A stretch of 34,560 bases of DNA from Thermoanaerobaculales bacterium. Its GTDB lineage: Bacteria > Acidobacteriota > Thermoanaerobaculia > Thermoanaerobaculales > Sulfomarinibacteraceae. The stretch covers positions 1 to 34,560 of the forward strand of contig JAIOSJ010000301.1 in assembly GCA_021107705.1 (NCBI GenBank), read 5' to 3'. The translations under genes were made by a program, and so were the position numbers. The stretch's first letter is position 1. The number at the start of each line of letters is the position of its first letter. The notes below the pieces were generated by a model. The model was not told the DNA's origin. It searched no databases and saw only the letters and a program-made list of their open reading frames with translations. Of the stretch, positions 1 to 7,768 are shown piece after piece.

Positions 1-1434
1 GATCCCGACGGCGGCTCGGAAGTGCGCGAGACGGTCGTCACCACCTTTGCCGTTCCGGAGAAGCCCGTCGATCCTGTGGTGTACCACGTCGTTCCCGGCT
101 CAGGTGGCGGGACAGGTACCCCGGTCGATCCCTTTCTTGGTATCGAGTACGCTCAGAGCCAAGCCACTCCCGGTTCGGTCTTCAATCTTCATGCCGGAAC
201 CTATCAGGGCTTCGACTCCGGTGGGGAGATCCAGCTGAATATCCCCGGGACGTCGGATGACTTCATCGTCTGGCAGGCGGCAGGAGACGGGGCCGTCGTG
301 TTCGACGACCCACTCAGGATCGCGGCTGACTTCATCTGGGTCGAGGGTATTCACATTCGAGGCCACGTTGGTGTTGAGTCCGAATACGGCCTCCGAACCT
401 ATGATGCGCCGGAGTTCGTGGTGATCAGCAGGAATCTGTTCACCGATTTCTACTACAGCATCGCCCTCAACCACGGCGGTGAAAATTGGGTCATTACCGA
501 TAATACGATCATCGGCGACAAAGACGTTATCGGCACTCCGGATGGACCACCCAGCTACGGTGGGGAGGGGATCGAGTTGGAACACACCAGCGGGCACACG
601 GTGGCCCATAACAGTATCTCCCGTGTAGCCGACGGAGTGTCCTATCCCCTGAGAAACACCGACATCTTCGGCAACGAAATCTTCGACGTCACCGATGACG
701 GCATCGAACCGGACTACGCCTACGCCAATATCCGCATCTGGGGAAACCGCATCTCCAACGCCCGCCACGCGGGGATCAGTTTCCAGCCGATGAACGGGGG
801 TCCCTGGTATATCCTGCGAAACCAGGTCGTGGCAGGAAACGAAGGGCTTAAACTGCGCGAAAGCACCCGTGCCCTGATCGCCCACAACACCTTCGTCGGT
901 TGGGAGGGCGTTCAGGCATACGGCTCGGAGAGGCTCTTGAATTTCCAGTCGAACAACAACCTCTGGATCACGGTGCAGGATCGCTACGCCTGGGAAAACG
1001 GAGTCGGAGGCGATGCATCTTGGAGTACGAACCTTGATTACGACGGCTTTGACTGGGGAGAATACGTGTACGCCTTCAAGTGGGGTCCGGATGAACGCTT
1101 CGTTGATCTGGTCGAATTCTCGGCGGCAACCGGGCTGGAAACCCACGGTGTCCAGGTCGACCGGAACACCTGTTTCACGACCTTTTACATCCCCGAAGCC
1201 CCGCCTCAGTCCATGCCCTTTCAGTACATGGCGCTCAAGGATGCCTCTCCGGCGATCGATGCCGGTGTCCTCCTGGCCAACATCAACGACGACTTTGAAG
1301 GCTCAGCGCCCGATCTCGGTCCCTTCGAGAAGGGGAAGGGTCTTCCCTGGTACGGACCGAGACCGGAAGGGCTCCTCTTCTTCGACGGCTTCGAAACTGG
1401 GGACACAGCCGGTTGGAGTTCGACTACATCCTAA
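1..1434 (+). CDS. Secreted right-handed parallel beta-helix repeat protein, 5'-truncated by window edge
   Basis: Frame 1 is open from base 1 to TAA at 1434. Asn/Gly/Ile-rich beta-helix pattern (VAHNSISRVADGV, IFGNEIFDVTDDGI, IRIWGNRISNARHAGI, ALIAHNTFVGWEGVQ). C-terminal tail LLFFDGFETGDTAGWS. Confidence 0.75.
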   Translation, partial: DPDGGSEVRETVVTTFAVPEKPVDPVVYHVVPGSGGGTGTPVDPFLGIEYAQSQATPGSVFNLHAGTYQGFDSGGEIQLNIPGTSDDFIVWQAAGDGAVVFDDPLRIAADFIWVEGIHIRGHVGVESEYGLRTYDAPEFVVISRNLFTDFYYSIALNHGGENWVITDNTIIGDKDVIGTPDGPPSYGGEGIELEHTSGHTVAHNSISRVADGVSYPLRNTDIFGNEIFDVTDDGIEPDYAYANIRIWGNRISNARHAGISFQPMNGGPWYILRNQVVAGNEGLKLRESTRALIAHNTFVGWEGVQAYGSERLLNFQSNNNLWITVQDRYAWENGVGGDASWSTNLDYDGFDWGEYVYAFKWGPDERFVDLVEFSAATGLETHGVQVDRNTCFTTFYIPEAPPQSMPFQYMALKDASPAIDAGVLLANINDDFEGSAPDLGPFEKGKGLPWYGPRPEGLLFFDGFETGDTAGWSSTTS

Positions 1435-1452
1435 CCCGCATTTCTCACCAAT
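1433..1452 (-). repeat. Dispersed 19-bp intergenic repeat core (GGTGAGAAATGCGGGTTA)
   Basis: taacccgcatttctcaccaa; matches the copies at 1595, 1614, 3079, 13303, 13393, 17673 and 21657. Confidence 0.7.
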
Positions 1453-1594
1453 CTTCTGCTGCGGCCGGCGATGCACTGTGCCCAGCGGCGTTTTCTCGCA
1501 TCGGGATGCTCGACGGACTGTCGAGTACGACTCCGCGTCCCTCAGGTCGAAAACCCCACTGGACACAGCACCTCACCGCCCTCGCAACGAATCT

Positions 1595-1632
1595 TGGTGA
1601 GAAGTGCGGGTTAACCCGCATTTCTCACCAAC
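1595..1632. repeat. 38-bp near-perfect palindrome made of two abutting inverted repeat cores
   Basis: ttggtgagaagtgcgggtt/aacccgcatttctcaccaa; 19-bp arms with one mismatch and no loop. Confidence 0.85.
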
Positions 1633-1821
1633 CTCATCGCGTCTTGCGTCTTTCACTTCGAAAACCGTTAATTAAGTCGGGTTTGGTCCTGTACTTGAGC
1701 AACCGTTGTCGTGGTGCGGTACGGTGGTGCTATTCTATCTTGTGCGGCTCGTGCAATTTTTCACAGTCGGCCTTTCGGTCGGCATGTCACGAGTCCTGAG
1801 AAACCGAGAGGGGAAAGAAAA

Positions 1822-2832
1822 ATGCTGAACAAGATTGGTGTCATTGGTGGTGGAAATATTGGTGGCGTTCTCGTCCAGGAGATCGTTCGCCGCGGTTTGG
1901 CGCGCGAGGTCGGTCTGGTCGATCCAGCTCCGTTCGTGAATCCTGACGATCCGCCGGAGCGGCAGGCAACTGCGGCAAAACAGACCATCGCAGGCGGTAA
2001 ATGCCTCGACATCGCCGAAGCAATGCCGGTGTTGCGCACTGATGTCCGGTGCTACGGCTCGAAGGATTATTCGGCCCTGGCCGGGGCCGACATGGTGATC
2101 AACACCGCCGGTGTGCCGCGCAAAGCTCGCCCGGATGGGACCTTCCCAAGCCGTGACGAGTTGTTGGCCATCAACCTCAAGGTCACAAACCAGGTCGCCG
2201 AAGGGATTTCGGCACAGTGCCCGGATGCGATGATCATCTCCATCGCGAACCCGCTCGACGCCATCGTCTACACTTTGGACAAGCGTCTCAATCCTCCGAA
2301 GAACAAGCTTGTGGGTATGGCAGGCGTGCTCGACTCGGCGCGCTATTGCTACTTCGTCGCCGAAGCGGCCAACGTCTCGGTGGACAACGTCAACGCGTTG
2401 GTGCTCGGTGGTCATGGCGACACCATGGTTCCGGTTCGCTCTTCGTGTTTGATTGCCGGTATTCCGGTTGACAAATTCATCGACGCTGAAACCCTGGCCG
2501 CGATCGAGACCCGTACGCGCAAAGCGGGCGGAGAAGTCGTCGGTCTCCTCGGCATCGGTTCGGCCTTTGCCTCGCCGGCCTGGTGTGCACTCGAAATGGC
2601 GGAGGCAATTGCCTACGACAAACGCAAGATCATGCCGGTGTGTACCAAGCTTGAGGGTGAGTACGGCGCCGACGGTCTCTTTGTCGGCGTTCCCGCCATT
2701 CTCGGCAAGAACGGTGTCGAAGAAGTGATCGAACTCGATCTCACCGCCGACGAGAAGGCCGCCTTCGCCAACTCGATCAACGCGGTCAGCAAGACATGTA
2801 GCGAAGCCGACGAGATGCTCGCCAAGCTCTGA
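1822..2832 (+). CDS. mdh: Malate/lactate dehydrogenase family (malate dehydrogenase)
   Basis: N-terminal Rossmann motif MLNKIGVIGGGNIGGVL; VINTAGVPRKARPDGTFPSRDELLAIN; active-site LGGHGDTMVP. ATG at 1822 preceded by gagaggggaaag. Confidence 0.93.
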   Translation: MLNKIGVIGGGNIGGVLVQEIVRRGLAREVGLVDPAPFVNPDDPPERQATAAKQTIAGGKCLDIAEAMPVLRTDVRCYGSKDYSALAGADMVINTAGVPRKARPDGTFPSRDELLAINLKVTNQVAEGISAQCPDAMIISIANPLDAIVYTLDKRLNPPKNKLVGMAGVLDSARYCYFVAEAANVSVDNVNALVLGGHGDTMVPVRSSCLIAGIPVDKFIDAETLAAIETRTRKAGGEVVGLLGIGSAFASPAWCALEMAEAIAYDKRKIMPVCTKLEGEYGADGLFVGVPAILGKNGVEEVIELDLTADEKAAFANSINAVSKTCSEADEMLAKL

Positions 2833-2860
2833 TTCGGTAGCTTAGCTGAAAGTTCCAAAG

Positions 2861-2893
2861 AGAGCCGGAACCTTTTTGGTTCCGGCTCTTTTG
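2861..2893 (+). terminator. Rho-independent terminator downstream of mdh
   Basis: agagccggaacc-ttttt-ggttccggctct followed by tttggtt; 12-bp perfect stem. Confidence 0.85.
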
Positions 2894-2948
2894 GTTAGCC
2901 CGACCTCTCAAAAAACCTCAGCAGTTTGAGCAATGTGATGAGCGCCCA

Positions 2949-3040
2949 TTGTGGTAGCGGGCTTCCAGCCTGCGGTCCGAGAGCGGGGATGATCACGCAC
3001 GCGACCTTTCCGACCACAGGCTGGAAGCCCGCTACCACAA
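2949..3040. repeat. Long inverted repeat (24-bp perfect arms, 44-nt spacer)
   Basis: ttgtggtagcgggcttccagcctg (2949-2972) against caggctggaagcccgctaccacaa (3017-3040). Confidence 0.85.
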
Positions 3041-3041
3041 A

Positions 3042-3097
3042 ACAGATGGCTGCCATGCGTCGCCCGCAGCAGACAGCCGGTGAGAAGGTCGGGTTAG
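3042..3097 (+). repeat. 56-bp dispersed repeat, copy A
   Basis: acagatggctgccatgcgtcgcccgcagcagacagccggtgagaaggtcgggttag; 54/56 identical to 21620-21675. Confidence 0.85.
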
Positions 3098-4350
3098 CTC
3101 CCGACCAGGCGATTTCGGCCCGATCTCTTCGCTCTGTAGAGGGAGCGATCCGCGGCGCGGAGTACTTCACCGCTTTCGCTGCGATCGGCAGTCGGACCGG
3201 CGACGCCGATACTGACGGTCAGCTTCGCCTGAGGTGGTGTTTTCTTCGATTTCTTCGGTCGATCCGGTTTCTTTTGCGGACGCTCCGGTGAGCGAATGCT
3301 GAATTTGCGGTCGGCGATGGCGCGGCGGAGGTCCTCAAGATGTGGGCGGGCGGAAGCGACTGATTGGCCTGAGAAGATCAAAGCGAACTCCTCTCCGCCG
3401 TAGCGATATGCTTTGGTGCGTCCTCCGGTAGCTCTCAGACTGTCGGCGACCATTCGCAATGCCTGATCACCTGCCTGGTGGCCGTACCGATCGTTGAAGC
3501 GCTTGAAATGGTCGATATCGACCATTGCAATGGCGTAGGTACCTGTGAGACTACGGAGCGCTTCGTTGAAGGCTCTCCGCGCCGGGAGTTCGGTCAACTC
3601 GTCCAGAAAAGCCAATTTATGAGAGTCTTCCACCAGTCCCAGGAGCAGGACGAGTTGGGCTGCGGCCAGAAGCAAGGTCGCGCTCAAGAGTCCCCGATCG
3701 CCGTGCATCGCAAGAGCGCAGCAGGTCAGGACCCCCAGCATTCCGATTTCGAACACGCCACGTCGGAGTGTCAATGCCACGAGCGTGAAAACCGTAGCGA
3801 TGAGGAAGGCGAGTAGTGAGGCCTGAGGTGTTTGCGCCAGGTCAAACCACCTGCCGAATCTGTTCTCGCTCAAGCCAAGACTGAGAACCCAGCTGACCAG
3901 TGCCGGTTGAATGAAGATCGCCGCCAAGCAAATAAGAGTCGAGACTTTAACCACCGACCGATCTCGGAAGAGCCCGATCAACCCCAGGTTCAAGGGCAGA
4001 AGAATGGCGAGGGCTGCGAGTCCGGGGCCGAAACCGGTACTGATTTCTACGGTCAAAGGGCCTCGAATCAATTGGTTTGCGAGGGCGAGCGTCATGGCAG
4101 CGAGAAATATGCGGCTGCGGCGGAAACGCCAGGCCAGGATGATGCTGAAGATGGCCAAGAATTCGGTTGCCCTTTCCGCAAACGGTAAATAGGCGGAAGG
4201 AAGCTCGGTCAGACCGGTAATCCAGCCGGCCGCCGGGAGAGAAACGGCGGTTGCAATCGTGATTCTTCCGGGCAGGTTTTTCAGGCGGACCTCCAGACCT
4301 TGTTTGAGAATAGCTGAGTTGCGAGGCCGAGTTTGTGCTGATGAACACAA
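3094..4350 (-). CDS. Membrane-associated GGDEF-domain protein (putative diguanylate cyclase)
   Basis: Several hydrophobic N-terminal segments, then DELTELPARRAFNEAL...IDHFKRFNDRYGHQAGDQALR...RYGGEEFALIF...LTVSIGVA...ADRSLYRAKRSGRNRL. Start codon uncertain. Confidence 0.85.
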   Translation of the reverse strand: MCSSAQTRPRNSAILKQGLEVRLKNLPGRITIATAVSLPAAGWITGLTELPSAYLPFAERATEFLAIFSIILAWRFRRSRIFLAAMTLALANQLIRGPLTVEISTGFGPGLAALAILLPLNLGLIGLFRDRSVVKVSTLICLAAIFIQPALVSWVLSLGLSENRFGRWFDLAQTPQASLLAFLIATVFTLVALTLRRGVFEIGMLGVLTCCALAMHGDRGLLSATLLLAAAQLVLLLGLVEDSHKLAFLDELTELPARRAFNEALRSLTGTYAIAMVDIDHFKRFNDRYGHQAGDQALRMVADSLRATGGRTKAYRYGGEEFALIFSGQSVASARPHLEDLRRAIADRKFSIRSPERPQKKPDRPKKSKKTPPQAKLTVSIGVAGPTADRSESGEVLRAADRSLYRAKRSGRNRLVGS

Positions 4351-4414
4351 AGAACCTCTTGGAAACGAAAGTCATATTCATCTCGGTGGGGGATAATGTC
4401 TCTCTGGAGGTCGT

Positions 4415-5167
4415 GTGAAGAACAACGATGACCTGGGTGCAATCCTCGAGTGGGTCAATGGGTTGGATGCGGCTCGGAAGGTACGAGTGCTGGATGTGCG
4501 GGTTGGGGCCTTCTGGTCGGTTGTGCGTACGACCGAAGGCGTCGGAATGGCGTCGTCGCACTTTCCTGGGTTTCACGCCGGTAGTGTGATTCCGGTAGCG
4601 GACGCCGGGAGTCTCGGCGGGGGCTCAGCCCTCGAGCTGGCCCGTCTGTGCCTGTCTCAATCAGTCATCGAGACCTCGATCGGTGTCGCGACGCTCAACT
4701 CCCTGCTGACGTCACGTCTTGGTGAGACAACATCAGACAACGCCAGGGATCTTCTCGTTCAGTACGGGGCAGGACGGCGCATCGCCATGATCGGCCGTTT
4801 TCCCTTTGTCGATCAACTCCGTTCGGTCTGCGACGAGTTGTGGGTGTTTGAGCAGGATCAGCGGAAGGCCGACGAGTATTCGGAGAGGGATCTTGCCGAG
4901 ATGCTTCCCAAGGCCGACGTCGTGGCCGTCAGTGCTACGACGCTCATCAATCACACCTTGCCGTCCATCCTGAAATGGACCCGACCGGAGGCCTTTCGAA
5001 TGATGCTCGGGCCGAGCACCCCCCTATGTCCCGTACTGTTCGACGCTGGTTTCAACGTCTTGTGTGGGACCGTGGTTGAAGAGCCGGAAATGGTCATCCG
5101 TGTCGTTTCTCAGGGCGCCGTTACGCAGCAGATCAAGGGCGTTCGACGGGTATGCCTCTGGGCGTAG
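4415..5167 (+). CDS. DUF364/DUF4213 family protein (putative heavy-metal chelation domain)
   Basis: IGVATLNSLL, IAMIGRFPFVDQLR, ADVVAVSATTLINHTLPSIL, MMLGPSTPLCPVLFDAGFNVLCGTVVEEP resemble DUF4213-DUF364 proteins. Confidence 0.7.
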   Translation: MKNNDDLGAILEWVNGLDAARKVRVLDVRVGAFWSVVRTTEGVGMASSHFPGFHAGSVIPVADAGSLGGGSALELARLCLSQSVIETSIGVATLNSLLTSRLGETTSDNARDLLVQYGAGRRIAMIGRFPFVDQLRSVCDELWVFEQDQRKADEYSERDLAEMLPKADVVAVSATTLINHTLPSILKWTRPEAFRMMLGPSTPLCPVLFDAGFNVLCGTVVEEPEMVIRVVSQGAVTQQIKGVRRVCLWA

Positions 5168-5658
5168 CGAAGCTGATTGATCGAAGAGTGGGATGACCGA
5201 AACGATAAACAGAAGAACGTCGGCAGGCACGTCCCAGCGGGGCACGCGGCCCGCGAGTTTTGAGCGCGTGACAGGTCCGGTGATCGAGGTCGCGGGTTCT
5301 CGAATTCACGAAACAATCGCTTCCACCGGGGGTGGTCCGACCTTTTGCTGCGGGTCGTTTCGTTTTCAGTGGGTGCAAAAAGTCCGACCTGGCCCGCCGC
5401 GGGAAGGGAGTTCAAAACAGTCGTCCCGGCAGGCGGGTAGGCCGTCGCTGTACGAAGTGCGGCGGTGAGATGCGGAGCGTTGTGAATATTGAGTTCAACG
5501 AGCTACATTTGGCGCCGCGAGGATTTCGAGGCGCAGGCTGGAAAAGAGTTCTGAAAGAAACGGTCTCACAACCACATCGGAACCGTCTGATCATCGGTTC
5601 AACTATAATCTAAACTGAGGTCTGTCAAGGATTTTTGCATGTGCCTGAGCTGACAGCT

Positions 5659-5699
5659 CCCGGCGGAGCCGGAACTCAACAGGTTCCGGCTTCGCCGGG
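5659..5699. repeat. Stem-loop (17-bp arms, 7-nt loop) upstream of the RiPP-like operon
   Basis: cccggcggagccggaac-tcaacag-gttccggcttcgccggg; one mismatch. Confidence 0.75.
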
Positions 5700-5788
5700 C
5701 GAGGTGCTAGGATTGTCGCTGCCGAGAGCCGACCTCTGAGAGTGGTTGGAGCCTTGGATATCTGCTCATCGGGAATCGGAGGATCAGC

Positions 5789-6082
5789 ATGGATTTGGAT
5801 ACAGTCCTGATGCCAAATGGGGATTTCGTGTTCCGGGATATCGGAGGCGAAACGATCTTGGTTCCGGTGAGGGCGGGGGTCAGTGAGCTGGATTCCCTTT
5901 TTGCCCTCAACGAGGTTGGAGCGGTGGTGTGGAAAGGGGTGGAAGCCAGGTCCAGCGTTCAGGAGATCGTCTCGGTCGTGCGGGCTGAATTCGAGATCGA
6001 GCCGGCCGTTGCCGAAAAAGATGTTCTCGAGTTCCTGGATGTTCTGGTCGAGCGGAATCTGATTCGGCACGCTGAGGTTTGA
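5789..6082 (+). CDS. PqqD family peptide-recognition (RRE) protein
   Basis: About 97 aa; LDSLFALNEVGAVVWKGVEARSSVQEIVSVVRAEFEIEPAVAEKDVLEFLDVLVERNLI is a typical PqqD pattern; abuts a radical SAM gene. Confidence 0.85.
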   Translation: MDLDTVLMPNGDFVFRDIGGETILVPVRAGVSELDSLFALNEVGAVVWKGVEARSSVQEIVSVVRAEFEIEPAVAEKDVLEFLDVLVERNLIRHAEV

Positions 6083-7305
6083 CGGTGGCCGTGCTCAAAG
6101 AAACAGATTACGCCGAGTTCAGCAAGAGGATCCATGGGCGTGTCTCTCCGACTTCACGCCGTCCCATTAACGGCGCCATTGAAGTGACCCGGCGATGTAA
6201 TCTCTCGTGTTCGCATTGTTATAACAATCTCCCCGCAGGCGACCCCAAAGCCCGGGCTCGCGAATTGACGTTCGAGGAATACCGCAGAATTTTCGATCAG
6301 TTGGCCGAGGCGGGCACACTGTGGGTTCTATTGACGGGGGGGGAGATCTTCGCCCGGGCGGATTTTCTGGATATTTATCGCTACGCCAAACAGAAGGGTT
6401 TTCTCCTGACCCTGTTCACGAACGGCATGGCCATCAACGAGGCCCGGGCCGACTTTCTGGCTCAGTGGCGTCCCTTTGCGATCGAGATCACCCTCTACGG
6501 TGATACTCGGGAGACCTATGAGCGTTTGACTGGTGTGCCAGGCTCGTTCGATCGGGTCCGAAGGGCGATCGAGATCGTGCTTGAGCGGCAACTGCCGTTG
6601 AAGTTGAAAACAGTTGTTCTCAAGGAGAACCGACACGAGCTCGGTGCGATGAAGGAATTTGCGGAAGAGCTGGGCGTCGAATTCAAGTTTGACGCGATGA
6701 TCAACCCGCGCCTCGACGGATCCCTGGCACCTCTGGCCACACGACTCGAGCCTGCCGAAGTTGTGGCCCTCGACCTTGAGGATCCACGGCGTCTGGAGGC
6801 GTGGGATACCTTCTGCGACCATTTCCACGGGCCGGCCCAACCTCCCGAGAGGGAAGATCGTCTCTATCACTGCGGGGGCGCCGTCAACTCCTTCTCGATT
6901 GACCCGTACGGCAATCTTGGACTCTGTGGTTTTTCCCAGAAGGACCTTTTTGACCTGCGTGGCGGGAGCTTCAAGGAAGGATGGGATTCCTTTCTGGGAA
7001 AGGTCGTGGAACGCCGGGTCCGAACTGTGACCAAATGCACGACCTGCCATCTCAAGGCGCTTTGCGGAATGTGTCCGGCTTACGGGGAACTCGAGAACGG
7101 GAATCCGGAGAATCCTGTTGACCATCTCTGTCATGTCGCCCATTTGCGGGCCCATATGCTCGAACTGGAGATTTCCCCTCATGGAGAGTGTGAATACTGC
7201 CCCGGGGGCAGGGAATACGAGCTGTTGCTTTCGGAACTTTGCCGGCTAGAAGCGTGTGCCGTATTGGCCTCTGAGGACGACAAGCCTCTGAGGACGACAA
7301 TTTGA
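6079..7305 (+). CDS. Radical SAM/SPASM domain peptide-modifying enzyme
   Basis: EVTRRCNLSCSHCYNN (CxxxCxxC), LLTGGEIF, SPASM-like region YHCGGAVNSFSIDPYGNLGLC...CTTCHLKALCGMCPAY...HLC. Overlaps the PqqD stop codon; TTG at 6079 or GTG at 6085 may be the start. Confidence 0.92.
   Translation: MTVAVLKETDYAEFSKRIHGRVSPTSRRPINGAIEVTRRCNLSCSHCYNNLPAGDPKARARELTFEEYRRIFDQLAEAGTLWVLLTGGEIFARADFLDIYRYAKQKGFLLTLFTNGMAINEARADFLAQWRPFAIEITLYGDTRETYERLTGVPGSFDRVRRAIEIVLERQLPLKLKTVVLKENRHELGAMKEFAEELGVEFKFDAMINPRLDGSLAPLATRLEPAEVVALDLEDPRRLEAWDTFCDHFHGPAQPPEREDRLYHCGGAVNSFSIDPYGNLGLCGFSQKDLFDLRGGSFKEGWDSFLGKVVERRVRTVTKCTTCHLKALCGMCPAYGELENGNPENPVDHLCHVAHLRAHMLELEISPHGECEYCPGGREYELLLSELCRLEACAVLASEDDKPLRTTI
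7267..7300 (+). repeat. Perfect 17-bp tandem duplication inside the 3' end of the radical SAM gene
   Basis: gcctctgaggacgacaa repeated twice head to tail. Confidence 0.95.
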
Positions 7306-7561
7306 TCGAGGGCGATGGAATTGGCCAGTCCGGCCCCGCTCCTGGTTGATGTGCTGCGCGCATTGGGGTTTTGTCAGTCTGTTGGTCTGCTCTATAGATA
7401 TTCATCGAAGTTAGGGCTATACTTCGAATTGGAAACTATTGTGATGCCCGGGGAATCGGCCACCATAGGTTGGTGTTGTTTCTGACGGGTTCCGGGAACG
7501 TAGAGCGGGTCGATGCCATGGATGGCGAGTGAACTCCGGGGAGTGGGGTAAGAGGTGCGTA

Positions 7562-7744
7562 ATGATTAATGATGGAAGCCCAACGAAGACCGTGCAGAAA
7601 AAAGGCTATGTCAAACCGACCATCTCCGAGGTGAAACTCCGGCCGGAAGAGGCAGTCCTGGGGAACTGCAAGATCAGCGGTTCTTCCGGGCCGTTGTCGG
7701 GTAGCTGCGCATCTCCAACTACCTGCTCCGTGCTGGGTTCGTAG
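7562..7744 (+). CDS. Putative RiPP precursor peptide
   Basis: MINDGSPTKTVQKKGYVKPTISEVKLRPEEAVLGNCKISGSSGPLSGSCASPTTCSVLGS: charged leader-like region, then a short Gly/Ser/Thr/Cys-rich core. Lies between a radical SAM gene and maturation-type genes. Confidence 0.82.
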   Translation: MINDGSPTKTVQKKGYVKPTISEVKLRPEEAVLGNCKISGSSGPLSGSCASPTTCSVLGS

Positions 7745-7768
7745 CGGTGGAGTGCGAATGGGGAGAGT

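Noticed and set aside
100-1146. 348-aa minus-strand ORF opposite the beta-helix gene
   Set aside because: Mirror ORF in GC-rich DNA; the plus-strand frame has recognisable beta-helix repeats and the antisense translation shows no family motif.
2949-3097. CRISPR array
   Set aside because: The repeats are inverted and dispersed, not regularly spaced direct repeats, and no cas genes are present.
5193-5613. Two small plus ORFs (91 and 93 aa) between DUF364 and the PqqD gene
   Set aside because: Overlapping, Arg-rich, no convincing motif or RBS; treated as intergenic.
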